Origin: Acidobacteriota bacterium | Lineage (GTDB): Bacteria; Acidobacteriota; Thermoanaerobaculia; Multivoradales; SZUA-115 | Assembly: GCA_024277255.1 (NCBI GenBank) | Contig: JAJRVQ010000087.1 | Location: 96,643-160,642 of the forward strand | Direction of reading: 5' to 3' | Length of the DNA stretch: 64,000 bases | In this document: piece after piece, positions 37,733-47,040 of the stretch | Layout of the letters: the number at the start of each line of letters is the position of its first letter | Numbering within the stretch: the first letter of the stretch is position 1 | Program-made: the position numbers and the translations under genes | Notes under the pieces: generated by a model | What the model saw: the letters and a program-made list of their open reading frames with translations, nothing else | What the model was told of the DNA's origin: nothing | Database searches by the model: none

Positions 37733-39987
37733 CCGCGCTCCAACCGGGCCAGGACACTGCGCGCCTGTCGCACTTCGTCACCGCGGCTCGCTGGGGCCAG
37801 GGCGACAAAGCGGCGCAAAGTGGCGATCGCTAACCGCCGCCGGCCGTTCTCGGCGGCGACATGGCCGAGGTTGAAGAGGACATCGAGGTTGCGCCGATCC
37901 AATTTGCTGGATCGCTGCCAGGCGGTGATCGCCCCGTCGGTGTCACCGCTCCACTGGCGGGCGACGCCGAGACTGTTCCAGGCGATCGGCAGCTGGTCGT
38001 CGACTTCGACGGCGCGTTCGAGCAAGCGCAAGGCCTCGTCGCCCCGGCGGGTAGCGAGCATGACACCCCCCAGACTTTCGAGTGCCTTGGCGTTGTCCGG
38101 CTTCTCCTGCAACACACGCTCGAAGATCGCCTGGGCCTTGCCCAGCTGGCCGGTCGAGTAGAGGGCGACGCCGAGGGCGTTGAGATCCTGGGCCTTGCCG
38201 CTCGCGGCCAGAGGCTGGAGAGTGGCGAGGGCTTGCCGCGGCTGGCCGTTGGCGATCTGGCTCAAACCCAGTTGGCGAACCACCGACGGGTGATCGACGC
38301 CGTAGTCGATGGTCGCCTGCAAGAGTTTGACCGCCTCCTCCGGCTGTCCCAGAGCTTCGAACAGGCTCGCCGTGCGCACCACGAGTCGTGGCTGCGGACC
38401 ACCGATCTTGAGTGCCTCCTTGTAGGCCCCTAGCGACTCTTCGAGACGGTCGAGATGGAGCAGGCCGAGGCCCAGATTGATCCACGCCTGGGGCATTTCG
38501 GGGCTGTTCGCGAGGACCTGTCGGGTCGTCTTGACGGCCTCGTCGTATTTCTTCTGGGCGAGCAGAACGGTGCTCATGTGGAGCTCGTCGAGGATATGGA
38601 CGTGGGTCTTCGGGTCGGGTAGCGGCCCCGACGTAGTCTTCGAACTGGTCGATAGGTAGCCCAGCGCGGCCAGCTTGTTGGCAGCCTCTTCGCTGATCAG
38701 GGCCGGGCTCTTCAACTCGCTGGCGAAAGGCTCCAGCCCATCCCGCAGACGGGCGTAGAGCCGGCGCTCCTCCAGCAAGATGTTCTCGGTCTCGCCGGGG
38801 TCGGCATCGAGGTCGTAGAGTTCGGGCCCCGGCCCTTGGATGAGATGGTGGTTACCCTCGATCAACGAGGTCAGCTCACTCCAACCGAGGTGGAGGCGGG
38901 GGTAGTAGGTCTCGGAGTAGATCGGCCGCTGGGGAGCGTCTTGCGCCAGCAAGGAAAGCAGCGAGCTGCCGTGCATCTCCGGCGGGATCGGCTGGTCGAG
39001 CAAGGCGAGCGCGGTCGGCGCCAGGTCGGTCAGTTGTGCCGGGACCGCCGTGGCCCGGCCGGCGAGCTGGTTGTTGGGCAGCTTCAGCAGGAGGGGGACT
39101 TGCAGCGCCTCGCGGTAGAGGAGGACGCCGTGTTCCGCTTCACCGTGCTCTCCCAGCCCCTCGCCGTGGTCTGAGAAGAGAAAGATGATCGACTTGTCGT
39201 ACAGGCCCAAGTCGCGCAGGCCATCGAGAAAGCGGCCAAGAACGGCGTCGGCGAAGGCAACATCGCCGTCGTAGCGATCGGTGTAGAGCGAAGCGTAGGG
39301 CTCCGGCGGGTTGTTGGGACTGTGCGGCTCGTAGAAATGGCAGAACAGAAAGGCGGGTTGCTCGCCAACCTGGGAGAGCCAGTCGAGAGCGATCTTGGCG
39401 GTCTCGTCTCCCGGACGCTGCGCGGCCGAGAGGCCGAAGGCTCCATGGGTGTCGATCTCGTCGTTGTAGAAGTCGAAGCCGGCGGAAAGACCGCTCGGAC
39501 TCTCCAGGACGACCGTCGAGACGGCGGCTCCGGTGGCGTATCCCTGCCGCTGGAGCAGTTGGGGGAGGTAGGGCGAGGTGGTCGTGTCGAGCTTGTAGCC
39601 GATGTTGTCACGCACTCCGTGGGCGCTCGGCAGCATGCCGGTCAGAATCGACACATGGGAGGGCAGAGTCAGTGGGTAGTGGCTGTAGGTACGTTCGAAG
39701 AAGACGGAGTCTTGGCGGAAGGCGTCGAACGTGGGGGTCTTGACGCCGTCGTAGCCGTAGATCGGCAAGCGGTCGGAGCGCAGGGTGTCGACCGAGATGA
39801 AGATGACCGGCGCTTGCGGGAATGAGAGCTGCGGCGCCGCGGCTCCGGAGGCTCGGTTGGTGGAATCCTTGTTCGGGCAGCCGCCGGTCAGCAGGCTGAA
39901 GAGGATCAGCGCGGCCAGGAGCCCCTGGTGGGGGATCGCTCGTAATGGGAGTTTGGACTGGTTCATGGATTCTTCACGCTGGGTCAT
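37729..39987 (-). CDS. Sulfatase-like lipoprotein with C-terminal TPRs, copy B
   Basis: 752 aa. Lipobox LTGGC (Cys37). Same architecture as its neighbours: metal ligand Asp67 (FISVDTLRSD), putative nucleophile Thr107 (YPLTLPSHVSILTG) and DHGEGLGEHGE; TPRs from about 465 on (TTRQVLANSPEMPQAWINLG, IFERVLQEKPDNAKALESLG). Closest to copy C. ATGA overlaps join it to both neighbours. A second start, ATG 39966 (MNQSKLPLR), is possible. It probably acts on a phosphate- or sulfate-bearing envelope polymer; the substrate is unknown. Confidence 0.85.
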   Translation of the reverse strand: MTQREESMNQSKLPLRAIPHQGLLAALILFSLLTGGCPNKDSTNRASGAAAPQLSFPQAPVIFISVDTLRSDRLPIYGYDGVKTPTFDAFRQDSVFFERTYSHYPLTLPSHVSILTGMLPSAHGVRDNIGYKLDTTTSPYLPQLLQRQGYATGAAVSTVVLESPSGLSAGFDFYNDEIDTHGAFGLSAAQRPGDETAKIALDWLSQVGEQPAFLFCHFYEPHSPNNPPEPYASLYTDRYDGDVAFADAVLGRFLDGLRDLGLYDKSIIFLFSDHGEGLGEHGEAEHGVLLYREALQVPLLLKLPNNQLAGRATAVPAQLTDLAPTALALLDQPIPPEMHGSSLLSLLAQDAPQRPIYSETYYPRLHLGWSELTSLIEGNHHLIQGPGPELYDLDADPGETENILLEERRLYARLRDGLEPFASELKSPALISEEAANKLAALGYLSTSSKTTSGPLPDPKTHVHILDELHMSTVLLAQKKYDEAVKTTRQVLANSPEMPQAWINLGLGLLHLDRLEESLGAYKEALKIGGPQPRLVVRTASLFEALGQPEEAVKLLQATIDYGVDHPSVVRQLGLSQIANGQPRQALATLQPLAASGKAQDLNALGVALYSTGQLGKAQAIFERVLQEKPDNAKALESLGGVMLATRRGDEALRLLERAVEVDDQLPIAWNSLGVARQWSGDTDGAITAWQRSSKLDRRNLDVLFNLGHVAAENGRRRLAIATLRRFVALAPASRGDEVRQARSVLARLERG

Positions 39988-42194
39988 TGCAGTCTAGCCA
40001 AGGCTTGTCGGGCCTTGCGGATCTCCTCACCTCTGGCTGGGGGTGCGATTTCGATGAAACGGGTGAAGGCGCGAATCGCCATCTCCTTCTCCCCGATGGA
40101 CGCCGCCACCCAACCGATGTTGTTGAGGGCGTCGAAGGAGCGGGGATCGAGGTCGAAAGCACGCTGCCAGGCGGCGAGAGCTCCGGCGTTGTCGCCGAGG
40201 AGCCGCCGGGCGACACCGAGGGTGTTCCAGGCGAAGGGCAGGCGATCGTTGATCTCGATCGCCTGCTCCAAGTAACGACGGGCCTCGGCGGTCTTTCCAG
40301 CCCGCAAGGCAACCGCTCCAAGCGTCTCCAGGGCCTTGGTGTTCTCGGCGTCAAAGCTGAGAACCTTGAGCAGCGTCTTGTGGGCATCCTCGAGGTTGCC
40401 GGCGCTGTAGTGGGCCACGGCGAGAGCGTTGAGGCTGTCGATGTCTTCACCGCCGGCGGTGCTGGCGAGGAGACGGACCGCCTCGGCACCACGGCCCGCT
40501 TCGGCGAGGCTCAGCCCCAACTGGCGCGTGACCCCCGGATGAGAGACGCCGTTGGCGAGAGCCGATTCGAGTGCGGTGATCGCCTCGTCGATGCGCCCCT
40601 GCTCTCGCAGCGCCTCGGAGAGATGTTCGTAGGCGATGGCCATAGTCGGGCGTTCGGCGATGATCTCGCGCGCCAGAGTGGCGGCTTGCGGCAGCTGTCG
40701 TTCCATGTAGAGCGCCACCACCTGGTGGAGCTTACGATCGATCGCGATCAAGTTCTTGGGATCGTTCTCAGCGGTGAAGCTGGCATCCGCGCTAGCGGAG
40801 GAGGCCACGTAGCCGAGGCTGCGCAGGCGGCGCAGTTCCTCCTCGGAGATATCGCCCCGTTTTGCGGGCTCCAGCGCTTCCGCCGGTATCCGGCCGCGCA
40901 ACCGATTGGCCAGTCGCCGGTCGCGGTCGATCAGATTGTTGCTTTCCGCCGGGTCGGCGGCGAGGTCGTAGAGCTCGGGCAGCGGGAGACGGATGAACTT
41001 GTGGTGGGTGGCGAGCAGGCCGTGCAACGGCGCCCATCCACGGTTGATCGCACCGGACAGTGCTTCGAAGTAGAACTCGCGGGGTGGCTGCTGGTCGCTT
41101 CCCGCGATGGGCAAAGTTCGCCCCGGTAGATCAGTGGGAATTTCGATTCCGGCGGCGCGCAGCAGGGTGGGGAAGATATCTACGTGTCCGACAGGGGTGC
41201 CGTCGGTGCCGGGGACAACTCCCCGTCCCCACAGGACTAGCGGTATCTTGAGAGTGGCCTCATAGGCGAAGAGGCCGTGGGTCAACTCGCCATGCTCGCC
41301 GAGAGATTCGCCATGGTCGGAGGTGACCACAACCAGCGTCGATCCGTCGTTGTGGTCCAGCAAGGGAGCCAGCAGCGGTTCGAGGAAGGCGTCGGTGGCG
41401 GCGACTTCGCCCAGGTAGGGCTCGCCGGCGTAGCGGCTGGCGAAAGGCTCCGGCGCGGCGTAGGGCGCGTGGGGATCGTAGAGGTGGACCCAGAGGAAGC
41501 GGGGCGAGTCTCTTTCACCCTCCCACCAGTCGCGGGCGAGGCCCACCACTTCATCTCCTCGCCGCTCAGCCATGACGAACTCCGTCGGATTGGAGCCGAC
41601 AGGATAGTTGTCGTCGTAGACCTCGAACCCGCGGTCCAAACCGAAGCGAGCGTCGAGAGGATAGGCGGCGACGAAGGCTGCGGTGGCGTAGCCAGCCGCG
41701 TGGAGCAGTGTCGCCAGCGTGGGGATCTCTTCACCCAGCTTGAAACCGCTGTTCTCGTGCACTCCGTGCTGATAGGGATAGCGGCCGGTGAGGATGTTGA
41801 CGTGTGAGGGCAGAGTGACCACGTTGTGCGCGTGGGCGAAGGAGAAGACCCTACCGGTGGTGGCCAAGCGGTCGAGCAGCGGGGTTGCGACCCGCTGATT
41901 GCCGGCGAATCCCAGACTGTCGGCGCGCAACGTATCGATGGTGATCAGAACGATGTCAGGCGGGCCGTGGTGAGCTTCGGTGGCGGAGTTGGAGGCTGAA
42001 GTGCTGGTGGCTATGACATCCAGCGCGGTGCCGGCTGCCTTTGCGGGCTCCTCGGTAGCGGCCTCGGTGGTCGCCCCCTCAGGTCCCGACCGCTGGCAAG
42101 CGATTGTGCTCGCCAGCAGTAGGGCACAAGAGAAACCGCAAGAAACTCTGGCCAGCGAGCCGGTCGCCCGTGATCGCGCTGGCCAGATGCTCAT
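39984..42194 (-). CDS. Sulfatase-like lipoprotein with C-terminal TPRs, copy A
   Basis: 736 aa. Lipobox STIAC (Cys33) followed by a Thr/Ala/Glu-rich linker. Metal ligand Asp87 (LITIDTLRAD), putative nucleophile Thr127 (NVVTLPSHVNILTG) and SDHGESLGEHGE; an HxYDPHAPY loop aligns with the HIYEPHTPY and HFYEPHSPN loops of the other two copies. TPRs follow from about 490. First gene of the three-gene operon and the most divergent copy. It lies 29 nt downstream of the CarboxypepD_reg-TPR gene, so all four may form one transcript. Confidence 0.85.
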   Translation of the reverse strand: MSIWPARSRATGSLARVSCGFSCALLLASTIACQRSGPEGATTEAATEEPAKAAGTALDVIATSTSASNSATEAHHGPPDIVLITIDTLRADSLGFAGNQRVATPLLDRLATTGRVFSFAHAHNVVTLPSHVNILTGRYPYQHGVHENSGFKLGEEIPTLATLLHAAGYATAAFVAAYPLDARFGLDRGFEVYDDNYPVGSNPTEFVMAERRGDEVVGLARDWWEGERDSPRFLWVHLYDPHAPYAAPEPFASRYAGEPYLGEVAATDAFLEPLLAPLLDHNDGSTLVVVTSDHGESLGEHGELTHGLFAYEATLKIPLVLWGRGVVPGTDGTPVGHVDIFPTLLRAAGIEIPTDLPGRTLPIAGSDQQPPREFYFEALSGAINRGWAPLHGLLATHHKFIRLPLPELYDLAADPAESNNLIDRDRRLANRLRGRIPAEALEPAKRGDISEEELRRLRSLGYVASSASADASFTAENDPKNLIAIDRKLHQVVALYMERQLPQAATLAREIIAERPTMAIAYEHLSEALREQGRIDEAITALESALANGVSHPGVTRQLGLSLAEAGRGAEAVRLLASTAGGEDIDSLNALAVAHYSAGNLEDAHKTLLKVLSFDAENTKALETLGAVALRAGKTAEARRYLEQAIEINDRLPFAWNTLGVARRLLGDNAGALAAWQRAFDLDPRSFDALNNIGWVAASIGEKEMAIRAFTRFIEIAPPARGEEIRKARQALARLQ

Positions 42195-42223
42195 GATGGC
42201 TGCTTTCTACCGGTGCATCGGGC

Positions 42224-43270
42224 CTAGAGGCCGGCGATGAACTCTTTGGCTTGGGCCGAAAATGGGCCGTCGGGGTCCAGATCGATCAACTTCTGGAAAT
42301 CGGCCTTGGATGCCGCGTTGTCGCCCTTGGCCAGGTAGGCAAGAGCACGGTAGTAGTACGCATTGGCCGACTCGGGGTTCTGGGCCACAGCCTTGTTGAA
42401 GTAGTCCAGGGCTTCGTCGAAGCTGTTGGCGTTGTACTTCTCGATGCCGAGGTTGAGGTAGGCGTCGGGGTCGATGCCTTGACCCTCCGGTAGACGATCG
42501 ATGTAGGCCTGTGCTTCCACTTCGCGCCCCTCGGCAACCAGGATATTGGCCAGCAGTTGGAGCGACTCGCTGTCCTCCGGGTTGACCTCCAGCAGCTTCT
42601 TCAGAGTGGCGATCGCCTCCTCGGTTTCACCTTGCTGACCCATGATGCTGGCCAACAGCTTGAGGGCGCCCGGGTCGTCAGGAGTGAGTGCTAGGACCTT
42701 GTTGAGTTTGGCCCCTGCTTCGACCAGGTTTCCTTCTAGGAGATAGGTCTGTGCGATCGCCTTGTGGACGGCAGGGCGGCTGTCCTCCTTCAACTCGGGC
42801 AACGCCTTCTCGAAGAACTCGCGGGCGTCGGCGTACTTCTTCTGCTGGAAGGCGGAGTTGGCTTGGTCGATCCAGCTGCGAACTTCGCGCCCCTTTTGAG
42901 CTTCCGGAGTGTCCTCGAGGTTGCGGAGCTTGACGTTGACCGGCTTGCCGGCGGTCAGTTCGGAAACGTGAGTGGAGCCCTCGGACGGTACGAATCCGTC
43001 CTTGTCGATGGAGATGCCCCACTGGCCGTTGCGCAGGCCGCCGATACTCCACCGGCCCTTCTTGTTGGTCGTCGTTGGTTCAGGGCCTTGCGAGTGGTCA
43101 CCGCCGAAGAAGACGGCCACTTTGGCGCCTTCTATCGGTTCGCCGCTCTCTGTCATGACCCGGCCCTGGATGCGCCCGCGGCCCTTCCAGTCCTGGGCGC
43201 TGGCCGGTAAGGCCATGAGGATTATCGCGCCCGTGACCAGGGCCATACCCATCCAAGATCTATGTTTCAT
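42224..43270 (-). CDS. Secreted CarboxypepD_reg-like domain plus TPR protein
   Basis: 348 aa from ATG 43270, preceded by GGAGGAGA. Signal peptide MGMALVTGAIILMALPASAQ. Residues 30-105 form a carboxypeptidase-regulatory-like beta sandwich (RIQGRVMTESGEPIEGAKVA ... NGQWGISIDKDGFVPSEG), a domain that also opens the adjacent TonB receptor. TPRs fill residues 125-345 (FQQKKYADAREFFEKALPEL, YYYRALAYLAKGDNAASKAD). Probably a periplasmic binding or scaffold protein expressed with the sulfatase-like operon. Confidence 0.82.
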   Translation of the reverse strand: MKHRSWMGMALVTGAIILMALPASAQDWKGRGRIQGRVMTESGEPIEGAKVAVFFGGDHSQGPEPTTTNKKGRWSIGGLRNGQWGISIDKDGFVPSEGSTHVSELTAGKPVNVKLRNLEDTPEAQKGREVRSWIDQANSAFQQKKYADAREFFEKALPELKEDSRPAVHKAIAQTYLLEGNLVEAGAKLNKVLALTPDDPGALKLLASIMGQQGETEEAIATLKKLLEVNPEDSESLQLLANILVAEGREVEAQAYIDRLPEGQGIDPDAYLNLGIEKYNANSFDEALDYFNKAVAQNPESANAYYYRALAYLAKGDNAASKADFQKLIDLDPDGPFSAQAKEFIAGL

Positions 43271-43424
43271 CTCAGTCTCCTCCGAGGGGATGTTGAGGGA
43301 TATTCCGGCTGTGGCTTGACCGATCGATCGATCGGTTGGCCTCAGCAACGGAAGCTGCAAGCTGCATGCCGATGATACCTGATCAACGGCGCACTCGACC
43401 CGTGCGGAGGAGTTCCCGCGGCAA

Positions 43425-43458
43425 CAAAAAAACCGCCGAGGGTTGCCCCCCGGCGGTT
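43425..43458 (-). terminator. Strong intrinsic terminator of the TonB receptor gene
   Basis: Read on the minus strand: AACCGCCG, then GGGGGCAACCCT, then CGGCGGTT and a T7 run. The stem extends inward as G/C pairs with one mismatch. It starts about 25 nt after the TonB receptor stop and separates that gene from the CarboxypepD_reg-TPR gene. Confidence 0.85.
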
Positions 43459-43482
43459 CTGACTAGACGCTAGCGGACTAAC

Positions 43483-46464
43483 TTAGTTCCAGCTGAACCG
43501 GGCGCCGATGCGGAAGATCCGCGGGCTGATGGTCTCACGAACGAAGTTAGCGTTGGTGTTGGTGAAACCGCCGGCTGGGGTCCCGTCGTTCCTGAGGTAG
43601 GTCGACGAAACACGGCCATCGGTTTGCAGGGTGTCGTTGTTGTTGAAGATGTTGAAGCCGTCGATTCCGATCGTCAGACCGAAGTCGGAGAAGGTGAACT
43701 CCTTCTCGATCCGGGTGTTGATCAGGAGGACGTCATCGTTGCGGAAGGAGTCGGTCTCCGACGCCACGAGCACGGTGCGAGCGATACGGTCACCGGTGAA
43801 CCCGGAGCGGCTGCTGATCGATGTCCGGTACGGAATCGCGAAGCCTTCGCGCAGGTTGACGTCCGCGGAGACATTGAAGCCCCACGGGCGATCCGGAGCG
43901 ACCTGGTACATACCAGAGACGTTCGCGGACCACGTGCTGGAGATCCAGACTTCGCTCTTCGAGCCGGAACCGGCACTCTGAACGAGGACCTGATCGCCGT
44001 TGGTGGTACCGATGCCACGCGTCGGATCCTGGATGTCGTTGGGGTTACGATTCTCGTAGGTCCAGTCTGCGAAGTTGATGAAACCGCGCAGGAGCCACCG
44101 GTTGGAGAGCCGCTTGTTGAAAGTAAGGTTGATGCCGAGGTAGTCGGTCTCAAGATTACTGTTACGCGTCAAGGTGCCACGGGCCGGATCCAAGCTGACG
44201 CCGGAACGCAGCGCGAAGACGGGCTCCGAGAAGGTGCTGCCGTTGGGAATCGTGCCGTTGACAGTACCGACTTGCACGTAGTCTCCGCGAGTGACGGGGC
44301 GAACCACGCCACCTTCGGAAACCAGAGTGTCGTTGACGATGGCATCGGAGTTGTTGCGCAGAGTGATCTGCGCGCCGATGACGAACTCAGGCAGCAAAGC
44401 GTGCTCGATGCCCAAGACGATCTCATCGGTCTTCGCCGGATCGAGCCCCGGATCCACCCGGTTGGCTTCCACGGTGCGGTCGCCGATGATGCCGGGCAGC
44501 AAGATGATCGAATCCTGATCGATGATGTTGTCGTTGTTGTCGTCACGCCAGTAGATGTACTGGTACTGCTGGACGTTGACACCGAGGCCGGAGAAGAAGC
44601 CGGTACCCATCTGGTCCGCGAAGCGGGCGTAGCTGGCACGCAGCAAAGTCGCACGATCCTCGCCAAGGGCGTAGGTCACGCCGACGCGGGGGCTGAACGA
44701 CGTCCAGTCGAAACCGGGGTCGCCGCCGGGCTTGGTGAAGGCCGGGATGTTGGCCAACCGGGCAGCCGGCTGCGGAGCGTCGCCGTTGGTCGGATCTTGG
44801 AGGTCATAGCGCACTCCAACGTTGACCGTGGCATTACCCCAGGTGATGGTGTCTTGCAGCAGGACGTTCCACTGATCGAACTCGTCGAAGCGGAATACGT
44901 CGTGGTAGGCGACGCCAAAGAAGAAGTCGCCGGTGGGGCCGTAGTTGGCACCGAAGCGAGCGAGACCGACCAAGCCCTGACCGGGATAGGTGGTCAGCGA
45001 TTCGACTTCGTTGGTGCGGTAGCCAACGCCGAACTTCAGTTCGTGGTTGGTATCGCCGGTGTTGAAGAAGTAGCTACCGTCGAGCTTGCCCTGCGATTGC
45101 GGGCGAGTGGTCGAATAGCCGAAGAAGTTGCTCTGCCAGACGCCGTCTTGGCCCCAAATGATGTTCTGGCTGGGGTCGCTGCCCAGGCCGCCGATCGGGG
45201 TCAGGGAGAAGCCGCCGCCCACGTAGGAGGCGAGACCGGTGATGTACAAGTTGCTGTTGAAGATATGGGTGTCTTCGATCTTGTAGATGTCGGTCGGTCC
45301 AACCTGGTTCCAAGTCGTCAGACGGGGACGGGTCGCACCAGCGCCACGGCCCTGCTTCTGCTTGTCACCGTAGTGATAGAAGAGAATACCGGAGTTGTTG
45401 CTGCTCAGCTGAGCGTTCAGCTTTGCGGCATAGCTCTCGAGTTCGGTGTTGTCCGGTACCGGCGGGGTGCCGATCTTGAAGGCCTTGATGTCCTGGAGAC
45501 CGTAGGTACCCCAGATCCACAGGCGATCCTTGACGATCGGGCCGCCGAAGTCGAAGCCGTAGTCGTCTACCGAGTCGGTGAAATCGGTCGTGGTCAACGG
45601 TGCCTGGGTGGTGTTGTTGTTCCACGGACCGGGACGTCCCAGTTGGCTGGAACTGATGTCCGGATCGGACTGCCAGGAGTTGTCGGTCACCAGGTAGCGA
45701 CCGGACACTTTCCATGAGTTGGTGCCGCGCTTGGTGACGAGGTTGAGCTGCACACCACCGGTCAGAGCGTTGATGTCGCTGCCGCCGGTCGAGATCGCCA
45801 TCTCCTCGAACGCGTCGAAGTTGTAGTAGGTCGGCGAGGCACCGCGAGCGGCCGGGTCGGTGATGGTCACACCATCGACGGACCAGCTGGCGGAGGCACG
45901 GCCGGAACCGTTGCCGACGAAGTTGGACTGCTGGCCGCTCTCGTTGCCGCCCACGTTGACACGGTCAACGAGCACGCCGGGGACGGACTGCAGAATGACC
46001 CAAGGATCGCGCGCGGTGGGGATCTTCTCCAGTTCGACGGAGGTGACCGTCGTACCGGTGCTGATCTTGCGCTCGTCCAGCAACGGGCTCTCGGAGGTGA
46101 CCGTGATGGTCTCCTCGACAGCGGCGTTGAGCTGCAGTTGGATGGTGGCGTTCTTGCCAACGCCCACTGCGAGATTCGGATACTCGATGGTCGAGAAGCC
46201 TTCGAGCTCCGCGGTCACCTGGTAACCGCCGCCCGGAGCGAGTCCGAGGAAGCGGACCTGACCTTGGGCATCAGTGACGTTGACTCTCGGCGCGCCCTGA
46301 CCAGTCATGGTCACGGTAACGCCGGGCAGGGCAGCGCCCTGGTCGTCAACGACTTTCACGAAGAGGTTACCCGAAGTCTGTTGTGCCATCGCCATACCGG
46401 CGGTGACGAGCAACAGAGCAGCGGCAACCGCGACACTACGTCGCCAGTTGAAGTTGTCGCTCAT
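43483..46464 (-). CDS. Oar-like TonB-dependent outer-membrane receptor
   Basis: 993 aa. Signal peptide SVAVAAALLLVTAGMAMAQ. Residues 30-115 form a carboxypeptidase-regulatory-like domain (GNLFVKVVDDQGAALPGVTV). A plug domain follows (VEETITVTSESPLLDERKI ... IPTARDPWVILQSVPGVLVD ... SVDGVTITDP), then a long beta-barrel ending in RIFRIGARFSWN, with terminal aromatic/Asn as expected for an outer-membrane barrel. The pattern matches Oar/acidobacterial carbohydrate- or peptide-associated receptors. GGGAGG lies about 10 nt before the ATG. Monocistronic, with its own terminator. Substrate unknown. Confidence 0.9.
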   Translation of the reverse strand: MSDNFNWRRSVAVAAALLLVTAGMAMAQQTSGNLFVKVVDDQGAALPGVTVTMTGQGAPRVNVTDAQGQVRFLGLAPGGGYQVTAELEGFSTIEYPNLAVGVGKNATIQLQLNAAVEETITVTSESPLLDERKISTGTTVTSVELEKIPTARDPWVILQSVPGVLVDRVNVGGNESGQQSNFVGNGSGRASASWSVDGVTITDPAARGASPTYYNFDAFEEMAISTGGSDINALTGGVQLNLVTKRGTNSWKVSGRYLVTDNSWQSDPDISSSQLGRPGPWNNNTTQAPLTTTDFTDSVDDYGFDFGGPIVKDRLWIWGTYGLQDIKAFKIGTPPVPDNTELESYAAKLNAQLSSNNSGILFYHYGDKQKQGRGAGATRPRLTTWNQVGPTDIYKIEDTHIFNSNLYITGLASYVGGGFSLTPIGGLGSDPSQNIIWGQDGVWQSNFFGYSTTRPQSQGKLDGSYFFNTGDTNHELKFGVGYRTNEVESLTTYPGQGLVGLARFGANYGPTGDFFFGVAYHDVFRFDEFDQWNVLLQDTITWGNATVNVGVRYDLQDPTNGDAPQPAARLANIPAFTKPGGDPGFDWTSFSPRVGVTYALGEDRATLLRASYARFADQMGTGFFSGLGVNVQQYQYIYWRDDNNDNIIDQDSIILLPGIIGDRTVEANRVDPGLDPAKTDEIVLGIEHALLPEFVIGAQITLRNNSDAIVNDTLVSEGGVVRPVTRGDYVQVGTVNGTIPNGSTFSEPVFALRSGVSLDPARGTLTRNSNLETDYLGINLTFNKRLSNRWLLRGFINFADWTYENRNPNDIQDPTRGIGTTNGDQVLVQSAGSGSKSEVWISSTWSANVSGMYQVAPDRPWGFNVSADVNLREGFAIPYRTSISSRSGFTGDRIARTVLVASETDSFRNDDVLLINTRIEKEFTFSDFGLTIGIDGFNIFNNNDTLQTDGRVSSTYLRNDGTPAGGFTNTNANFVRETISPRIFRIGARFSWN

Positions 46465-47040
46465 TGCGCTTCAACCTCCCTTTCAGAGAGTTACAGAGTT
46501 CCCTTCCCCCGTGGATGGGAGAAGGACGTTTGCCTGACTTAACGTCGGGAATACGAAATCGAATACAGAGTCGGATGCGAAATCAGAATTGCGATAGGTG
46601 CTCAGCCGCATGCGAACAGCACGGCGCCAAGAGCCAGGACTGGCTTGGCGTCGGGCCTTGCATGGGCCGGTGAGCTGCCGCAGATTGAGGCTGATTCTAG
46701 TCATCGGTTCACTCCTAGTCAAGCAAAGGGGGTGCCATTCGAGGACCCTTCGCCAGGAGGTTGGGGATTGTGCCTTAACCTGTTGGGGCTGTGTAACTTG
46801 CGCCACCTATGGGCCTGCGGCATTAGGGTGAAACAGCATGCGGGTTCGAATTTTTGAATCGGGTGATCCAAGATTCTGAAGAGTGGAGAGGGTCTGCGTC
46901 CGGTGCACCTCGACGACGTGCTTGATTTTTTGGCTCATCTGCTCCCTCTGGAGGCTACCTGAGAGGGCACGGTCCTTGCTGTATGGTAGGTTGATAGATT
47001 AGCCCAAGTTGCCCAACTTACCAGAGTTTCGGAGGTCTCG
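46465..47040. other. 576-bp divergent intergenic region, no convincing gene
   Basis: It lies between the TonB receptor (minus) and the VWA protein (plus), so it should hold both promoters. Short open frames exist on both strands but lack ribosome-binding sites and coding character. An AT-rich patch with partial dyad symmetry (TTCGAATTTTTGAA, about 46845-46858) is a possible regulator site. No promoter hexamer pair is convincing; TTGCTG at 46976-46981 is a weak -35 candidate for the plus-strand gene. Confidence 0.4.

Noticed and set aside
35531..42194. Annotation of the three tandem genes as true sulfatases
   Set aside because: The CxPxR formylglycine motif is replaced by T-L-P-A/S-H in all three, so the usual sulfatase mechanism is not supported.
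43624..45717. 697-codon open frame on the plus strand
   Set aside because: Fully antisense to the TonB receptor. No ribosome-binding site, no recognisable fold; high-GC genes often leave open frames on the opposite strand.
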